Below are positions 33,927-43,001 of a stretch of 64,000 nucleotides of DNA, piece by piece. The notes under the pieces were generated by a model. The model was given only the letters and a program-made list of their open reading frames with translations, was not told the origin of the DNA and ran no database searches. The position numbers and the translations under genes were made by a program. This DNA is from Pseudomonas palleroniana (lineage in GTDB: Bacteria; Pseudomonadota; Gammaproteobacteria; Pseudomonadales; Pseudomonadaceae), in assembly GCF_003031675.1 (NCBI RefSeq), contig NZ_PYWX01000010.1, positions 1 through 64,000 of the forward strand, in the 5' to 3' direction. Position 1 is the first letter of the stretch, and every line of letters starts with the position of its first letter.

Positions 33927-34853
33927 ATGACTTCCAAGCTGGAACAACTCAAGCAATTCACTACTGTCGTTGCCGATACCGGCGATTTTTCGGCACTCGC
34001 CAAGCTCAAGCCACAAGACGCCACCACCAACCCTTCCCTGCTGCTCAAGGCCGCATCGATTCCAGGCTATGCCAAGCTGCTGGACGCATGCGTGCAGGGC
34101 TGTAATGGCGATGTGGGCCTGGCCAGCGACCGTTTTGCGGTGGCAGTGGGTCAAGAGATCCTCAAAGTCGTGCCGGGCCGTATTTCCACCGAGGTGGATG
34201 CCCGCCTGTCGTTCGACGAAGACGCCATTCTCAAGCGTGCGCACCGCCTGATCGACCTGTATGAAAAAGCCGGTGTTGGTAGTGACCGTGTACTGATCAA
34301 GATCGCCTCCACCTGGGAAGGCATCCGCGCGGCGGAAAAGCTGGAAAAAGAAGGCATCCAGACCAACCTGACCCTGCTGTTCTCCTTCGCCCAGGCCGTG
34401 GCCTGTGCCGAAGCCGGGGTGTTCCTGATTTCACCGTTCGTGGGCCGTATCTACGACTGGTACAAGAAGGCCAACGGCAACGACTACACCGGTGCCGATG
34501 ATCCGGGCGTGCAGTCGGTGACGCGCATCTACAACTACTACAAGGCCAATGGCTACAAGACGGTAGTGATGGGTGCGAGCTTCCGCAACCTGAGCCAGAT
34601 CGAGGAGTTGGCGGGGTGTGATCGCCTGACCATCAGCCCGGACCTGCTGGAGAAGCTGGCGGCCGATACCGGCAAGCTTGAGCGCAAGCTGTCGCCGGGG
34701 CATGCCGGTGAGGCGCGTATCCATATGGACGAAAAGGCGTTCCGCTGGGCATCCAACGAAGACGCGATGGCGACTGAGAAGCTGGCGGAAGGTATTCGCC
34801 AGTTTGCTCGCGACCAGGAGAAGCTGGAAGCGTTGTTGTCGGCCAAGCTGTAA
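33927..34853 (+). CDS. tal: Transaldolase
   Basis: A 308-residue TIM-barrel enzyme of the pentose phosphate pathway that moves a dihydroxyacetone unit from sedoheptulose 7-phosphate to glyceraldehyde 3-phosphate. It matches Tal[33 protein letters not shown], the Schiff-base lysine in [12 protein letters not shown], and [23 protein letters not shown] 33927 is chosen from the conserved start; the frame is open upstream. A strong terminator follows. Confidence 0.96.
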   Translation: MTSKLEQLKQFTTVVADTGDFSALAKLKPQDATTNPSLLLKAASIPGYAKLLDACVQGCNGDVGLASDRFAVAVGQEILKVVPGRISTEVDARLSFDEDAILKRAHRLIDLYEKAGVGSDRVLIKIASTWEGIRAAEKLEKEGIQTNLTLLFSFAQAVACAEAGVFLISPFVGRIYDWYKKANGNDYTGADDPGVQSVTRIYNYYKANGYKTVVMGASFRNLSQIEELAGCDRLTISPDLLEKLAADTGKLERKLSPGHAGEARIHMDEKAFRWASNEDAMATEKLAEGIRQFARDQEKLEALLSAKL

Positions 34854-34866
34854 GACAGACGGCAGC

Positions 34867-34904
34867 AAAAAGGGCGGCACCTGTAAGGGTGCCGCCCTTT
34901 TTTT
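34867..34904. terminator. Intrinsic terminator after tal
   Basis: Stem AAAAAGGGCGGCAC / GTGCCGCCCTTTTTTT with an 8-base loop; strong on the plus strand and, with its A-run, also usable by transcripts from the other side. Confidence 0.93.
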
Positions 34905-34937
34905 GTTCGCCAATCTCAAACCGACCTCAGTCCAACT

Positions 34938-35024
34938 GTGGGAGGGGGCTTGCTCCCGATGGCGGTGGGTCAGTTATGAATTCAGTGACTGACACACTGC
35001 AATCGGGAGCAAGCTCCCTCCCAC
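34938..35024. repeat. REP doublet (REPIN-like inverted pair)
   Basis: GTGGGAGGGGGCTTGCTCCC at 34938 and its inverted relative at 35001-35024 with one changed base (AAGCTCCC). Located between convergent tal and rssC. Confidence 0.9.
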
Positions 35025-35049
35025 ACTTGGATAGGGTTTCAACTGGCGA

Positions 35050-35532
35050 TCAGTGACGTTCGAGGGCGTTGACGAGGTCGTGGAAGGCTTCGCGGTTGGA
35101 CTCGTTCAAGCCCATCAGGATCTTGTGTGCTTCGAGCACCTTGACCCGTACGATTTCTTCGGACTGGTCTTGCGAAGGCAGGTCGGTCAGGCACTCAGGG
35201 CATGGGATCGGGCGGTCAACGATGTTGAACACCTGGTCGAAGCCCATGGACTGCAGCAGACGGGTGATGTCTTCGTGGGTGGTGACCACAGTCGGCAACA
35301 GGCCGACCTTCTGCCGAGACAGAATGGACAACTTGGCCAGCAGGCCCAGGGTGGTGCTATCGATGCTGCGGGTTTCGGTCAGATCGATCACGATCGCCGA
35401 GAAGTTCAGCGCTGTGAAGATCCGCTCAATCGTCGCATCCAGCGCCGAACACAAGGTCAGGCGCACTTCACCGACAAATTTCAGGACGAATGTCCCGTCT
35501 TGCTCGGCGAATTGGATTCTTCCGGTACTCAT
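35050..35532 (-). CDS. rssC: STAS-domain anti-sigma factor antagonist (RssC-like)
   Basis: A 160-residue protein with an N-terminal STAS domain (residues about 1-100) whose phospho-acceptor region is TRSIDSTTLGLLAKLSI, the Ser after Asp being the likely switch residue. The C-terminal 60 residues hold a CPECL motif and a helical tail. Its start ATG 35532 overlaps the rssB stop by one base (TGATG), so the pair is translated together. The matching Pseudomonas pair is a REC-PP2C phosphatase plus an anti-anti-sigma protein of this length. By analogy it is dephosphorylated by RssB and then frees a sigma factor; the sigma partner is unknown. Confidence 0.85.
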   Translation of the reverse strand: MSTGRIQFAEQDGTFVLKFVGEVRLTLCSALDATIERIFTALNFSAIVIDLTETRSIDSTTLGLLAKLSILSRQKVGLLPTVVTTHEDITRLLQSMGFDQVFNIVDRPIPCPECLTDLPSQDQSEEIVRVKVLEAHKILMGLNESNREAFHDLVNALERH

Positions 35533-36713
35533 CAAAGATTCCTGCTCAACACCAATAGGGCGATATCATCCGGCATCTCCCCTAGCGTGGCCAATCCAAA
35601 CACTTGCCGCAGGCCATCCAGGCTGCCGCCCGCCGACTTGACCTTTTGGGGCAAGGCGGCTTCTTTCTCCTTGAGTGTAGGCTCTGGAAGCAGGTCCAGG
35701 ATACCGTCGGACATCAGCGTGAGACTGAAGGTCGGCGGCAGTTCCAGGATGTGGTCTTCGTAGGTGGCTTCGTTGAACAAGCCTACGGGCAGACCACGCC
35801 CTTCCAGGTAACGCACACTGTCGGGAGTGTATAAAACAGGCATCGGCAGGTGACCGCCAATACTGTAGGTCAGAAGACCGGTTTCTTCATCAATCACGCC
35901 GCCGACCATCGTCACGTGCTTGCCCAGCTTGCAGCTGATCAGGCCTCGGTTGATGTGGCCCAGCACCTCGGAGGGGGTGAACTCCGGCAAGGTGCCATTG
36001 CGCTTGGATTCAAACAACAACCGCGTGGTCATGAACTTCAACAACACGGTGACAAACGCCGATGAAGCGCCATGACCGGAAACGTCGGCCAGGTAGAACG
36101 CCACACGTCGCTCATCCACACGGAAGTAGTCGACAAAATCACCCGACAGGTACAGCGACGGGATGATCTGGTGGGCGAACTTGAATTCGTCGATGGTCCA
36201 CGGGCTGACCGGCAGCATGTTCATCTGCACCTGGCGACCGGCGTTCTGGTCTTCCTGAAGCAGGTTGAGGCTGGCCTCGAGCTCGCGGTTGGCGGTTTCG
36301 AGCTTTTCGCGGTAGCGCTGGTTCTCGACCAGCAGGCGTGCACGGTCCAGCGCGCGGCGCACCGAGTGCTCCAGCACGGCGAGGTCTTCCAGGGGCTTGA
36401 TCAGGTAATCGGCGGCGCCCAGGCGCAAGGCCTCCACGGCATCGTTCATCACGCCGGCACCGGACACGACAATCACCGGCGTCTGCGGCGCAAGCTCGGT
36501 CACCTGGCGGATCAGCTCAAGGCCACCCATCTGGGGCATGCGCAGGTCGCAGATCACGAGGTCGGGCTTGTCGCGCTCGAACACCTGGAGACCCTGTTGG
36601 CCGTTACCGGCCTGCAGGACGCTGAAGCCACTGTCTTCCAAATAGGCCGCGAGGCTCGCGCGCACTACTTCGTCGTCATCGATTATCAGCAGCGTGGCAC
36701 TGGTTTTTTGCAT
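35532..36713 (-). CDS. rssB: RssB-like response regulator with PP2C phosphatase domain
   Basis: A 393-residue protein: an N-terminal receiver domain (acidic D12-D14, phospho-acceptor D56 in VICDLRMP, K106), a coiled linker of about residues 120-160, and a C-terminal SpoIIE/PP2C-type Ser phosphatase domain with metal Asp motifs SGDFVDYF, ADVSGHG, MSDGILD and PDDIALL. All key residues seem present, so an active phosphatase is expected. E. coli RssB, which delivers RpoS to ClpXP, has a degenerate version of this domain. Its likely substrate is the co-operonic STAS protein. The PilZ protein next door is divergent. Confidence 0.87.
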   Translation of the reverse strand: MQKTSATLLIIDDDEVVRASLAAYLEDSGFSVLQAGNGQQGLQVFERDKPDLVICDLRMPQMGGLELIRQVTELAPQTPVIVVSGAGVMNDAVEALRLGAADYLIKPLEDLAVLEHSVRRALDRARLLVENQRYREKLETANRELEASLNLLQEDQNAGRQVQMNMLPVSPWTIDEFKFAHQIIPSLYLSGDFVDYFRVDERRVAFYLADVSGHGASSAFVTVLLKFMTTRLLFESKRNGTLPEFTPSEVLGHINRGLISCKLGKHVTMVGGVIDEETGLLTYSIGGHLPMPVLYTPDSVRYLEGRGLPVGLFNEATYEDHILELPPTFSLTLMSDGILDLLPEPTLKEKEAALPQKVKSAGGSLDGLRQVFGLATLGEMPDDIALLVLSRNL

Positions 36714-36989
36714 GTGGGCAAACGGCGCCAGAATTAGGTTGGCGTAGGTGGCTCGACAATGGCCGGGCTCACGTACTGGATTCGCTTTCTAGCCTCTCTG
36801 TCCTACAAAGCATAGGCAACTAGCCCACGCACAACTGTAATGCAGAGGTGCCCTTCTAAGGCGCAGACGGTACTCCCATCCGTCAGGGGTTTCAAGCTCA
36901 TGCCGATGGTCGCCGGGCGTCTTTACACCGCAAATCACCGGGAGTTATAAGAACAGCCAACACCACAACACAAAGTAAGGATGGAACCC

Positions 36990-37286
36990 ATGAGCGAACA
37001 CGAGCGCGACTACGCCGAAAAACGCGATTTCATCCGCATGCGGGTGGATGCCGATGTGTCGTTGATCCACGCCGGGCAGGAGATTGCCGGGGTATGCCTG
37101 GACCTTTCCAGCTCTGGTATGCAGGTGCAGGCCCCTCGCCAGTTCAACGTGGGTGACCAACTGACCGTGCGCATCGATTCAGAGCACGCGGCCCTCAAGG
37201 GCCTGGAGGCGGACACCGAGGTGGTATGGACCAAGGCCATGGGGGAGGAGCAGCATTTGGGCCTCAGAATCTTGAAAATGCGCTGA
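36990..37286 (+). CDS. PilZ-domain protein (c-di-GMP receptor candidate)
   Basis: A 98-residue single PilZ domain. The ligand motifs are visible: an R-x3-R-like KRDFIRMRV at residues about 12-20 and DLSSSGMQVQ (D/N-x-S-x-x-G). GTAAGG sits 9 nt before ATG 36990, while for ATG 36981 it would be adjacent, so 36990 is the better start. It is divergent from rssB across 276 bp and followed by a terminator shared with mlaA. Confidence 0.87.
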   Translation: MSEHERDYAEKRDFIRMRVDADVSLIHAGQEIAGVCLDLSSSGMQVQAPRQFNVGDQLTVRIDSEHAALKGLEADTEVVWTKAMGEEQHLGLRILKMR

Positions 37287-37297
37287 ATACCGCCCAC

Positions 37298-37328
37298 AAA
37301 AAAGGCGACCACTGAGGATCGCCTTTTT
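37298..37328. terminator. Bidirectional intrinsic terminator between PilZ and mlaA
   Basis: Stem AAAAAAGGCGA / TCGCCTTTTT with a 10-base loop, between convergent genes. Confidence 0.9.
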
Positions 37329-37348
37329 CCATTTCAAAATGTCACGAC

Positions 37349-38038
37349 TTAAAAGTCGTCGACGACCTTGCCATCCTTGACCTTGAACTCGCGGTTCTGC
37401 AGGTAAGCGTTACGGATGAAGGTGTATTTATCGCCGGTGATCAACTTCTCGCTGTCGAGCAAGCTGGCACGGGTATCAACCACGTTCAGGCCGAAGGTGC
37501 TGTTGCGCCAGCCGATATCGTTCATGTAGCGATACGGTTGGGTGTAGGTGTCCACGTACTTGGACGGCGCATCACGCAAGGTGCTCGGGCCCAGCAACGG
37601 CAGCATCACGTAAGGGCCGCTGCCCACGCCCCAGTAGCCGAGGGTCTGGCCGAAGTCTTCGTCGTTGCGGTGCAGCCCCATTTTGGTGCCGACATCAATA
37701 AAGCCCAGCACGCCGAATGTGGTGTTCACCAGCAGGCGCGCGGTGTCGACGCCGGCCGCATGCGGTTTGAGCTGCAACACGTCGTTGGCAAAGTTGCCCA
37801 CGTCGCCGATGTTGCGGAAGAAGTTATGGACGCCCGTCTGCACAAACTGCGGGGTGACAAACTGATAACCCTGGGCCAATGGCTTGAGTGCGTAGGTATC
37901 AACGGTGTCGTTGAAGGTGAAGATTGGGCGGTTGACGCTTTCCCATGGATCGTCTTCGGACGCAGCCTGGGCGGCGAATGGGGCCATTAAAATAGTGGCA
38001 CACACAGATAGCTGAGCGAAATATTGGCTCCAGCGCAT
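37349..38038 (-). CDS. mlaA: MlaA/VacJ-family outer-membrane lipid-asymmetry protein
   Basis: A 229-residue protein of the MlaA family, which removes misplaced phospholipids from the outer leaflet of the outer membrane and hands them to MlaC. The conserved DDPWESVNRPIFTFNDTVD, FFRNIGDVGNFANDVLQLKP, DFGQTLGYWGVGSGPYVMLP and LGPSTLRDAPS are all present. A signal peptide (cleavage after AAQA) is seen, but no clear lipobox cysteine at the cleavage site, so it may not be lipidated, unlike E. coli MlaA. Convergent with the PilZ gene. Confidence 0.9.
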   Translation of the reverse strand: MRWSQYFAQLSVCATILMAPFAAQAASEDDPWESVNRPIFTFNDTVDTYALKPLAQGYQFVTPQFVQTGVHNFFRNIGDVGNFANDVLQLKPHAAGVDTARLLVNTTFGVLGFIDVGTKMGLHRNDEDFGQTLGYWGVGSGPYVMLPLLGPSTLRDAPSKYVDTYTQPYRYMNDIGWRNSTFGLNVVDTRASLLDSEKLITGDKYTFIRNAYLQNREFKVKDGKVVDDF

Positions 38039-38234
38039 AGCTTTGGCTCCTTGAATAGTCTGTCATGGGCGCTATGCCCTGAAGAAGATCGTCAGTATAT
38101 GACGGAAGTATCAATTTAGGCAGCTAGTAGGAAATGTCATATGGAAAACGAACAAAATTCCTACAATCTCCTGTCAGTGTCATCTGCTTGTCATCGCGTC
38201 TCGCTAGCGTCACAGCTATTTCAGGGATGTCGAA

Positions 38235-38843
38235 ATGCCTCACGCCGAAATTGCCGTCGCCAGCGCCCCCGCCTTGACTGCCGTCCTGTTCGGCCTGAGT
38301 GGCTGCCTGGTGGATTTCGGTTCCCAGGCACGCTCCGATTCGCACTCTCTCGACTCACAAGCCACCCCGGGCGCCCTGAAGATCCTGCGCAGCCTCAAGG
38401 ATCAGGGCGTGCCTTGCGCCTGGCTGGATGAGCTGCCCCCGGCAGTGACCCAACCACTGGCTGCCGGATTGCCCAATTGGCTGAAAGCAACACCTCCCTC
38501 CTCCATCCGCTGGCCTGCGCCGCATGCGTGCTGGCAAGCCTTGATGGAACTCAACATCGAACGCCTGGACGGCTGCGTGCTGGTCAGCGGTGAACCACGC
38601 CTGCTGCAGTCGGGGCTCAATGCCGGGCTGTGGACCATCGGCTTGGCCTCCTGTGGCTCACTCTGCGGCTTGGCGCCCGAGCCATGGCAGGCTCTTACCG
38701 AGCAACAGCGCGAGCACAAGCGCGCCAAAGCCACGGTGGCGCTGTATGGGCTGGGCGTGCACTCGGTGATCGATCACCTGGGCGAACTCGGCACTTGCCT
38801 GGCAGACATCGGCCGGCGCCGGCTCAAAGGCGAAAAGCCCTGA
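38235..38843 (+). CDS. HAD-like protein, PhnX-related, probably lacking the nucleophile
   Basis: A 202-residue protein. The N-terminal AVLFGLSGCLVDFGSQARSD resembles the motif I of PhnX-type HAD phosphatases (F-D-x-x-G-T-x-x-D), but the nucleophilic Asp is a Gly (FGLSGCLVD). Motif IV-like sequence DHLGELGTCLADIGRRRLKGE aligns with the PhnX C-terminus. The middle part is shortened. It may be a degenerate member with a binding role. No upstream gene shares its strand within 900 bp; a DUF4404 gene follows. Confidence 0.65.
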   Translation: MPHAEIAVASAPALTAVLFGLSGCLVDFGSQARSDSHSLDSQATPGALKILRSLKDQGVPCAWLDELPPAVTQPLAAGLPNWLKATPPSSIRWPAPHACWQALMELNIERLDGCVLVSGEPRLLQSGLNAGLWTIGLASCGSLCGLAPEPWQALTEQQREHKRAKATVALYGLGVHSVIDHLGELGTCLADIGRRRLKGEKP

Positions 38844-38953
38844 TCGAGATCATGCACAGTCGGCGCCGGTGGATTAATCTACAGGTCAGCCCGTAGACCT
38901 TTCTCGGCGTGCCGCGGTCTATGCCAGTGCCTATCGATAAAAGGAAAAAAGTC

Positions 38954-39220
38954 ATGCCTGATCGCAAAAAACTGGAAGAACAGGTCGAAATCCTGCGCGG
39001 GCAACTGGAACAGGAACCGCCGCTGTCGCTGGAAAAGCGTGAAGCACTGGAAGAGCTGATTGCCCGGTTCGAAGTGCAGCTTGAATTGGAACCGGCGACT
39101 CAGACCCCCAGCATTGCTGACGATGTAAACCGGGCGTTGGAGGGTTTTGAACTGGATCATCCAGGCATTGCCGGGACACTGCGCAATATCGTGATCACCT
39201 TGGGCAACATCGGGATCTGA
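38954..39220 (+). CDS. DUF4404-family protein
   Basis: An 88-residue protein with a charged N-terminal helix (PDRKKLEEQVEILRGQLEQE), a second helix, and a hydrophobic C-terminus (HPGIAGTLRNIVITLGNIGI). Matches the small DUF4404 family of uncharacterised proteins of gammaproteobacteria. Frame is open upstream, but ATG 38954 after AAGGAAAAAAGTC starts the family sequence. It is convergent with queF. Confidence 0.75.
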   Translation: MPDRKKLEEQVEILRGQLEQEPPLSLEKREALEELIARFEVQLELEPATQTPSIADDVNRALEGFELDHPGIAGTLRNIVITLGNIGI

Positions 39221-39249
39221 TCTCCCCGTCAGCCAAGCGCAGATCCAAT

Positions 39250-39275
39250 GTGAGAGGGGCAAACTCCCCTCTCAC
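39250..39275. terminator. Hairpin between DUF4404 and queF
   Basis: Perfect 10-bp inverted repeat GTGAGAGGGG / CCCCTCTCAC with a CAAACT loop, between convergent genes. It resembles a shortened REP unit with changed bases and likely ends or protects both transcripts. Confidence 0.55.
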
Positions 39276-39294
39276 ACTTGAACCTGGGTACAGG

Positions 39295-40125
39295 CTACTG
39301 ACGAGCCAGGCGCACGTTCTGGAACGTCACATTCTCGGTGCTGCGATACGGGTTGATATCCAACCCGCCACGGCGCACATACCGCGCATACACCGTCAAC
39401 TTCTCCGGCTTGAGCAGGCGCTGCAGGTCCAGGAAGATGCGTTCCACACACTGCTCATGGAAGTCCGAGTGCTGGCGAAAGCTCACGATGTATTCCAGCA
39501 GGCTGGCGTGATCCAGCGCCGAACCCCGGTACTCCACCACTACGCTGCCCCAATCGGGCTGGCTGGTGACCGGGCAATTGGATTTGAGCAAGTGGCTGTG
39601 CACGCTCTCTTCGACGATGCGCGAATCGTCGCAACGCAGCAATTCGGGGCGCGGATGCTCGTAGTTGCTGACACTGATATCCAAGCCGTCGATACACACG
39701 CCCGGCAAGGCCATCACGCCCTCGCCCTCGATCTCGGCCAGGCTGCGGATGCGTACCGTCACCGGCTTGCCGGCGGCGGCGCTGAGGTCGTCGCGCAGCG
39801 TCGCTTCCAGACCCTGGATGTCGGCAAAGGCGGTCTGGTTCAGCGAGTTGAGGTACAGCTTGAAGGACTTGGACTCGATGATGTTCGGCGAGTCGGCCGG
39901 GATGCTGAACTCACCGATGGCCACCACCGGCTTGCCCGACGGCAACAGCCAGGACAATTCGAAGCAGTTCCAGAAATCCACGCCCTTGTAAGGCAGGGTC
40001 TCGGCACTCAGGCCAAGCTCGGCCCATTTGGCGGCACGAGGGATCGGAAACAGCAACGACGGCGTGTAAGTGGAGATGTATTCACTGGACTTGCCCAGCG
40101 GCGAATGTTCGGCTGCGGGATGCAT
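39295..40125 (-). CDS. queF: NADPH-dependent 7-cyano-7-deazaguanine reductase
   Basis: A 276-residue bimodular QueF. It reduces preQ0 to preQ1 in the queuosine tRNA-modification pathway. The catalytic cysteine C184 and Asp191 lie in [20 protein letters not shown], and the typical [15 protein letters not shown] (NADPH region) and [13 protein letters not shown] (substrate glutamate) are present. Length equals the long E. coli-type form. ATG 40125. It is convergent with the DUF4404 gene and next to the copper module on the same strand side. Confidence 0.95.
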   Translation of the reverse strand: MHPAAEHSPLGKSSEYISTYTPSLLFPIPRAAKWAELGLSAETLPYKGVDFWNCFELSWLLPSGKPVVAIGEFSIPADSPNIIESKSFKLYLNSLNQTAFADIQGLEATLRDDLSAAAGKPVTVRIRSLAEIEGEGVMALPGVCIDGLDISVSNYEHPRPELLRCDDSRIVEESVHSHLLKSNCPVTSQPDWGSVVVEYRGSALDHASLLEYIVSFRQHSDFHEQCVERIFLDLQRLLKPEKLTVYARYVRRGGLDINPYRSTENVTFQNVRLARQ

Positions 40126-40194
40126 GGCGGAAACCTGGCTAAATAAACCACGCCAGTCTATCAGCCTTTGCTCCCGCGCCTAAACGGCAGCGGA

Positions 40195-40716
40195 TCAATC
40201 GACGTTGAGCTTGCCGACCATACCCGCCTGGTAGTGCCCGGGAAGGTTGCAGGCAAACTCCAGGCCGGTGGCTTTACTGAACGTCCAAGTCAATTCGGCG
40301 GTTTTACCCGGCTCGACCAGCACGCTGTTGGGATCATCATGCTGCATGCCGGCCCCGTCACCATGCCCCATGGCACTGTGGTCCATCTTGCCCATGCCGG
40401 TAGCGGTGAGCATGCCGCTGGCCTGCATCTGTAACATTTCCTTCTGGTGCTCGGCATGCATCGCCGCATCGCCCAGGTTGAACTCGTGGAGCAACCGGCC
40501 TTTGTTGACGAGTACAAAACGCACCGTCTCACCGGCTTTTACGTCCAGTGACTTGGGCGCAAACGAAATGTCCTGCAGGACAACTTCCACGGTGCGCGTG
40601 GCTTTGCTCGCCGGCGCCGGCTGGCCAAATGCGAAGGTGTGGGCTGCATCGGCAGTCGCATCGAAACTCAACGCCAACAAGCAACCCGCCAGGATCAGGG
40701 GGGTACGCAACGCCAT
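40195..40716 (-). CDS. Cupredoxin-domain copper-binding protein
   Basis: A 173-residue exported protein. Signal peptide (ALRTPLILAGCLLALSFDAT, cleavage after ADA); the mature part is a cupredoxin fold. Likely copper ligands are the His of GRLLHEFNLG, then the CNLPGHYQAGM loop (Cys, His, Met), giving the type I His-Cys-His-Met set. Between them is an insertion rich in Met and His (MHAEHQKEMLQM, GMGKMDHSAMGHGDGAGMQH) that could bind extra Cu(I). GGAGAAG lies before ATG 40716. It is divergent from copRS, and the 156-bp gap should hold a CopR-regulated promoter. Confidence 0.85.
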   Translation of the reverse strand: MALRTPLILAGCLLALSFDATADAAHTFAFGQPAPASKATRTVEVVLQDISFAPKSLDVKAGETVRFVLVNKGRLLHEFNLGDAAMHAEHQKEMLQMQASGMLTATGMGKMDHSAMGHGDGAGMQHDDPNSVLVEPGKTAELTWTFSKATGLEFACNLPGHYQAGMVGKLNVD

Positions 40717-40872
40717 GGTTCTTCTCCAAAAATGTGTGACTCGCTTGACCCGCACTCTAAGATTACGCCGCTGCCAGCTACCTGACTGCTAGATTACAAC
40801 TTTGTCAGGTTGCGCCCTTCCCCCGGCGCCCACGGTATAAAGCCCGTCGAGCCCCGTTGCCAAGAGCTGCCC

Positions 40873-41553
40873 ATGAAACTGCTGATCGTCGAAGACCAAC
40901 CCAAGACCGGCCAATACCTGCGCCAGGGCCTGGCCGAAGCTGGGTTTACCACCGAGCTGGTGGCTGACGGCACCACAGGCCAGCACCTGGCACTGACCGG
41001 CGACTACGACTTGCTGATCCTCGATGTGATGCTGCCGGGCCGCGACGGCTGGCAGATCCTGCAAGCGGTGCGCAGCGCCGGCCTGGAGCTCCCGGTGTTG
41101 TTCCTGACCGCCCGCGATGCCGTGGAAGACCGCGTGCACGGCCTGGAACTGGGGGCCGACGACTATCTGGTCAAACCTTTCGCGTTTTCCGAACTGCTGG
41201 CCCGCGTACGCAGCCTGTTGCGCCGTGGCAGCAGCACCCCGCAGGAAACTGCACTGCAACTGGCTGACCTGCGCCTGGACTTGATCCGCCGCCGTGTCGA
41301 ACGGGACGGCCAGCGTATCGACCTGACCGCCAAGGAATTCGCCCTGCTCGAACTGTTGCTGCGGCGCCAGGGCGAAGTGCTGCCCAAGACCTTGATCGCC
41401 TCCCAAGTGTGGGACATGAACTTCGACAGCGATACCAACATCATCGAAGTGGCCATCCGCCGGCTGCGCTTGAAAGTCGACGATCACTACGCCAACAAAC
41501 TGATCCACACCGTGCGCGGCATGGGTTATGTGCTGGAGGAACGCGCCAATTGA
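40873..41553 (+). CDS. copR: Copper-responsive response regulator CopR
   Basis: A 226-residue OmpR-family regulator. Receiver domain [20 protein letters not shown] with phospho-acceptor D in [14 protein letters not shown], then a winged-helix DNA-binding domain ending [17 protein letters not shown] and [11 protein letters not shown]. It resembles CopR/CusR/IrlR regulators of copper tolerance. ATG 40873 begins the receiver domain. Its stop overlaps the sensor gene start, and the divergent cupredoxin gene supports a copper role. Confidence 0.9.
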   Translation: MKLLIVEDQPKTGQYLRQGLAEAGFTTELVADGTTGQHLALTGDYDLLILDVMLPGRDGWQILQAVRSAGLELPVLFLTARDAVEDRVHGLELGADDYLVKPFAFSELLARVRSLLRRGSSTPQETALQLADLRLDLIRRRVERDGQRIDLTAKEFALLELLLRRQGEVLPKTLIASQVWDMNFDSDTNIIEVAIRRLRLKVDDHYANKLIHTVRGMGYVLEERAN

Positions 41554-42896
41554 TCAAGCGTTTATCCCTGGCCAGCCGCCTGGCACTGTTGTTTGCCGCC
41601 TGCACGGCGGTGGTCTCGTTGCTGGCCGGCGTGCTGTTCAACCGTGCCAGCGAAGCGCACTTCCTTGAGCTGGACCAACAACAGCTCGACAACAAGCTGC
41701 TGGCCTTGCGTGCGACTTTGCAGGGTGTCGACTCGCCGCAGTCGTTCGCCCAACGCGAAGCACAACTGCGCGCCGAACTCCTTCACCAGCAGGACATGAC
41801 GCTGCGCATCAGCGCCGCCGGCCAGCGCTGGCTGGACAACGCGCCCAGCATTAGCCTGCCCGAGGCCCCCGGCCTGCACAGCCTGCAAAGTGCCGGCACC
41901 GAGTACCGGGTGTATAACGCGCCCCTGAGAGCAGGCCAGCCCGACTCGCCGCAACTGACCTTGATACTCGACATCACCCACCACCAGCACTTCCTGCAAC
42001 GCATGCAACACCTGATCTGGCTCACCGTCGGGCTATCAGCCCTGGCTACCGCCCTGCTCGGCGCCTGGGCGGCACGCAGTGGGTTACGGCCATTGCGACG
42101 CATGGGGGAAGTGGCCGCCGGTGTGTCCGCGCACTCGCTGACCCAGCGGCTGCCCCAGGAACAAATGCCGGTGGAACTGGCCGAACTGGCGCAGGCTTTC
42201 AACGCCATGCTTGGCCGCCTGGATGATGCCTTCCAACGCCTGTCGGCGTTCTCCGCCGACATCGCCCATGAACTGCGCACGCCCCTGTCCAACCTGTTGA
42301 CCCAGACCCAGGTCATCCTTACCCAACCGCGCCCGCTCGAGGACTATCGGGAGGCCCTGCACAGCAATCTGGAAGAGCTGCAATGGATGGCGCAGTTGGT
42401 GAATGACATGTTGTACCTGGCCAAGGCGGATCACGGTTTGCTGGTACCCAAGCGGGAAGCGTTGGCGTTGGCGGATGAAGTGGATGCGTTACTGGAGTTC
42501 TTCACCTTGCTGGCCGAAGACGCACAGATCAGCCTGGTTCGCGAGGGGACGGCCCAGACGACGGGTGATCGCGGGATGCTGCGCCGGGCACTGTCGAACC
42601 TGCTGGATAACGCGCTGCGCTTTACGCCTGCGGGGGGCGAAGTGCGTGTGCGCCTGCAGAACGGGGTGAGGCTTTGCGTGGAAAACACCGGTAAAGGTAT
42701 TCCAGCGGCAGTGCTGCCGAGGTTGTTTGACCGGTTCTATCGGGCCGACCCGGCGCGCCGTGAAGGCAGTAGCGAGCATGCAGGGCTGGGACTGGCGATT
42801 ACCCAGTCGATTGTGCGGGCGCATGGGGGGAGGATTTTCTGTGAGTCCGAGGCGGGATGGACGCGGTTTGTGATTGAGTTGCCCGCCGGGATTTGA
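41550..42896 (+). CDS. copS: Copper sensor histidine kinase CopS
   Basis: A 448-residue kinase. TM1 near residues 10-30, a periplasmic loop of about 130 residues, TM2 ([20 protein letters not shown]), HAMP, then the H-box [20 protein letters not shown] with phospho-His, N-box [13 protein letters not shown] and G-box [12 protein letters not shown]. It belongs to the CusS/CopS group. The start is the TTG at 41550 within TTGA, overlapping the copR stop by 4 bases; GGAGGA lies 9 nt upstream. No ATG exists before the membrane segment, so the rare TTG start seems real. Periplasmic loop length fits copper sensors. Confidence 0.9.
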   Translation: MIKRLSLASRLALLFAACTAVVSLLAGVLFNRASEAHFLELDQQQLDNKLLALRATLQGVDSPQSFAQREAQLRAELLHQQDMTLRISAAGQRWLDNAPSISLPEAPGLHSLQSAGTEYRVYNAPLRAGQPDSPQLTLILDITHHQHFLQRMQHLIWLTVGLSALATALLGAWAARSGLRPLRRMGEVAAGVSAHSLTQRLPQEQMPVELAELAQAFNAMLGRLDDAFQRLSAFSADIAHELRTPLSNLLTQTQVILTQPRPLEDYREALHSNLEELQWMAQLVNDMLYLAKADHGLLVPKREALALADEVDALLEFFTLLAEDAQISLVREGTAQTTGDRGMLRRALSNLLDNALRFTPAGGEVRVRLQNGVRLCVENTGKGIPAAVLPRLFDRFYRADPARREGSSEHAGLGLAITQSIVRAHGGRIFCESEAGWTRFVIELPAGI

Positions 42897-42912
42897 TGCA
42901 AGATGGGCCGGC

Positions 42913-42990
42913 GCTATCGGGAGCAAGCCCCCTCCCACATTTTGAATTGTGAATACATCCAAATGTGGGAGGGGGCTTGCTCCCGATAGC
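42913..42990. repeat. REP doublet (REPIN-like inverted pair)
   Basis: Inverted copies of GTGGGAGGGGGCTTGCTCCC with GATAGC (42913-42938 and 42965-42990), almost perfect and with a 26-bp spacer. Located between convergent copS and lolE. Confidence 0.92.
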
Positions 42991-43001
42991 GGTCTCGAAC
43001 C

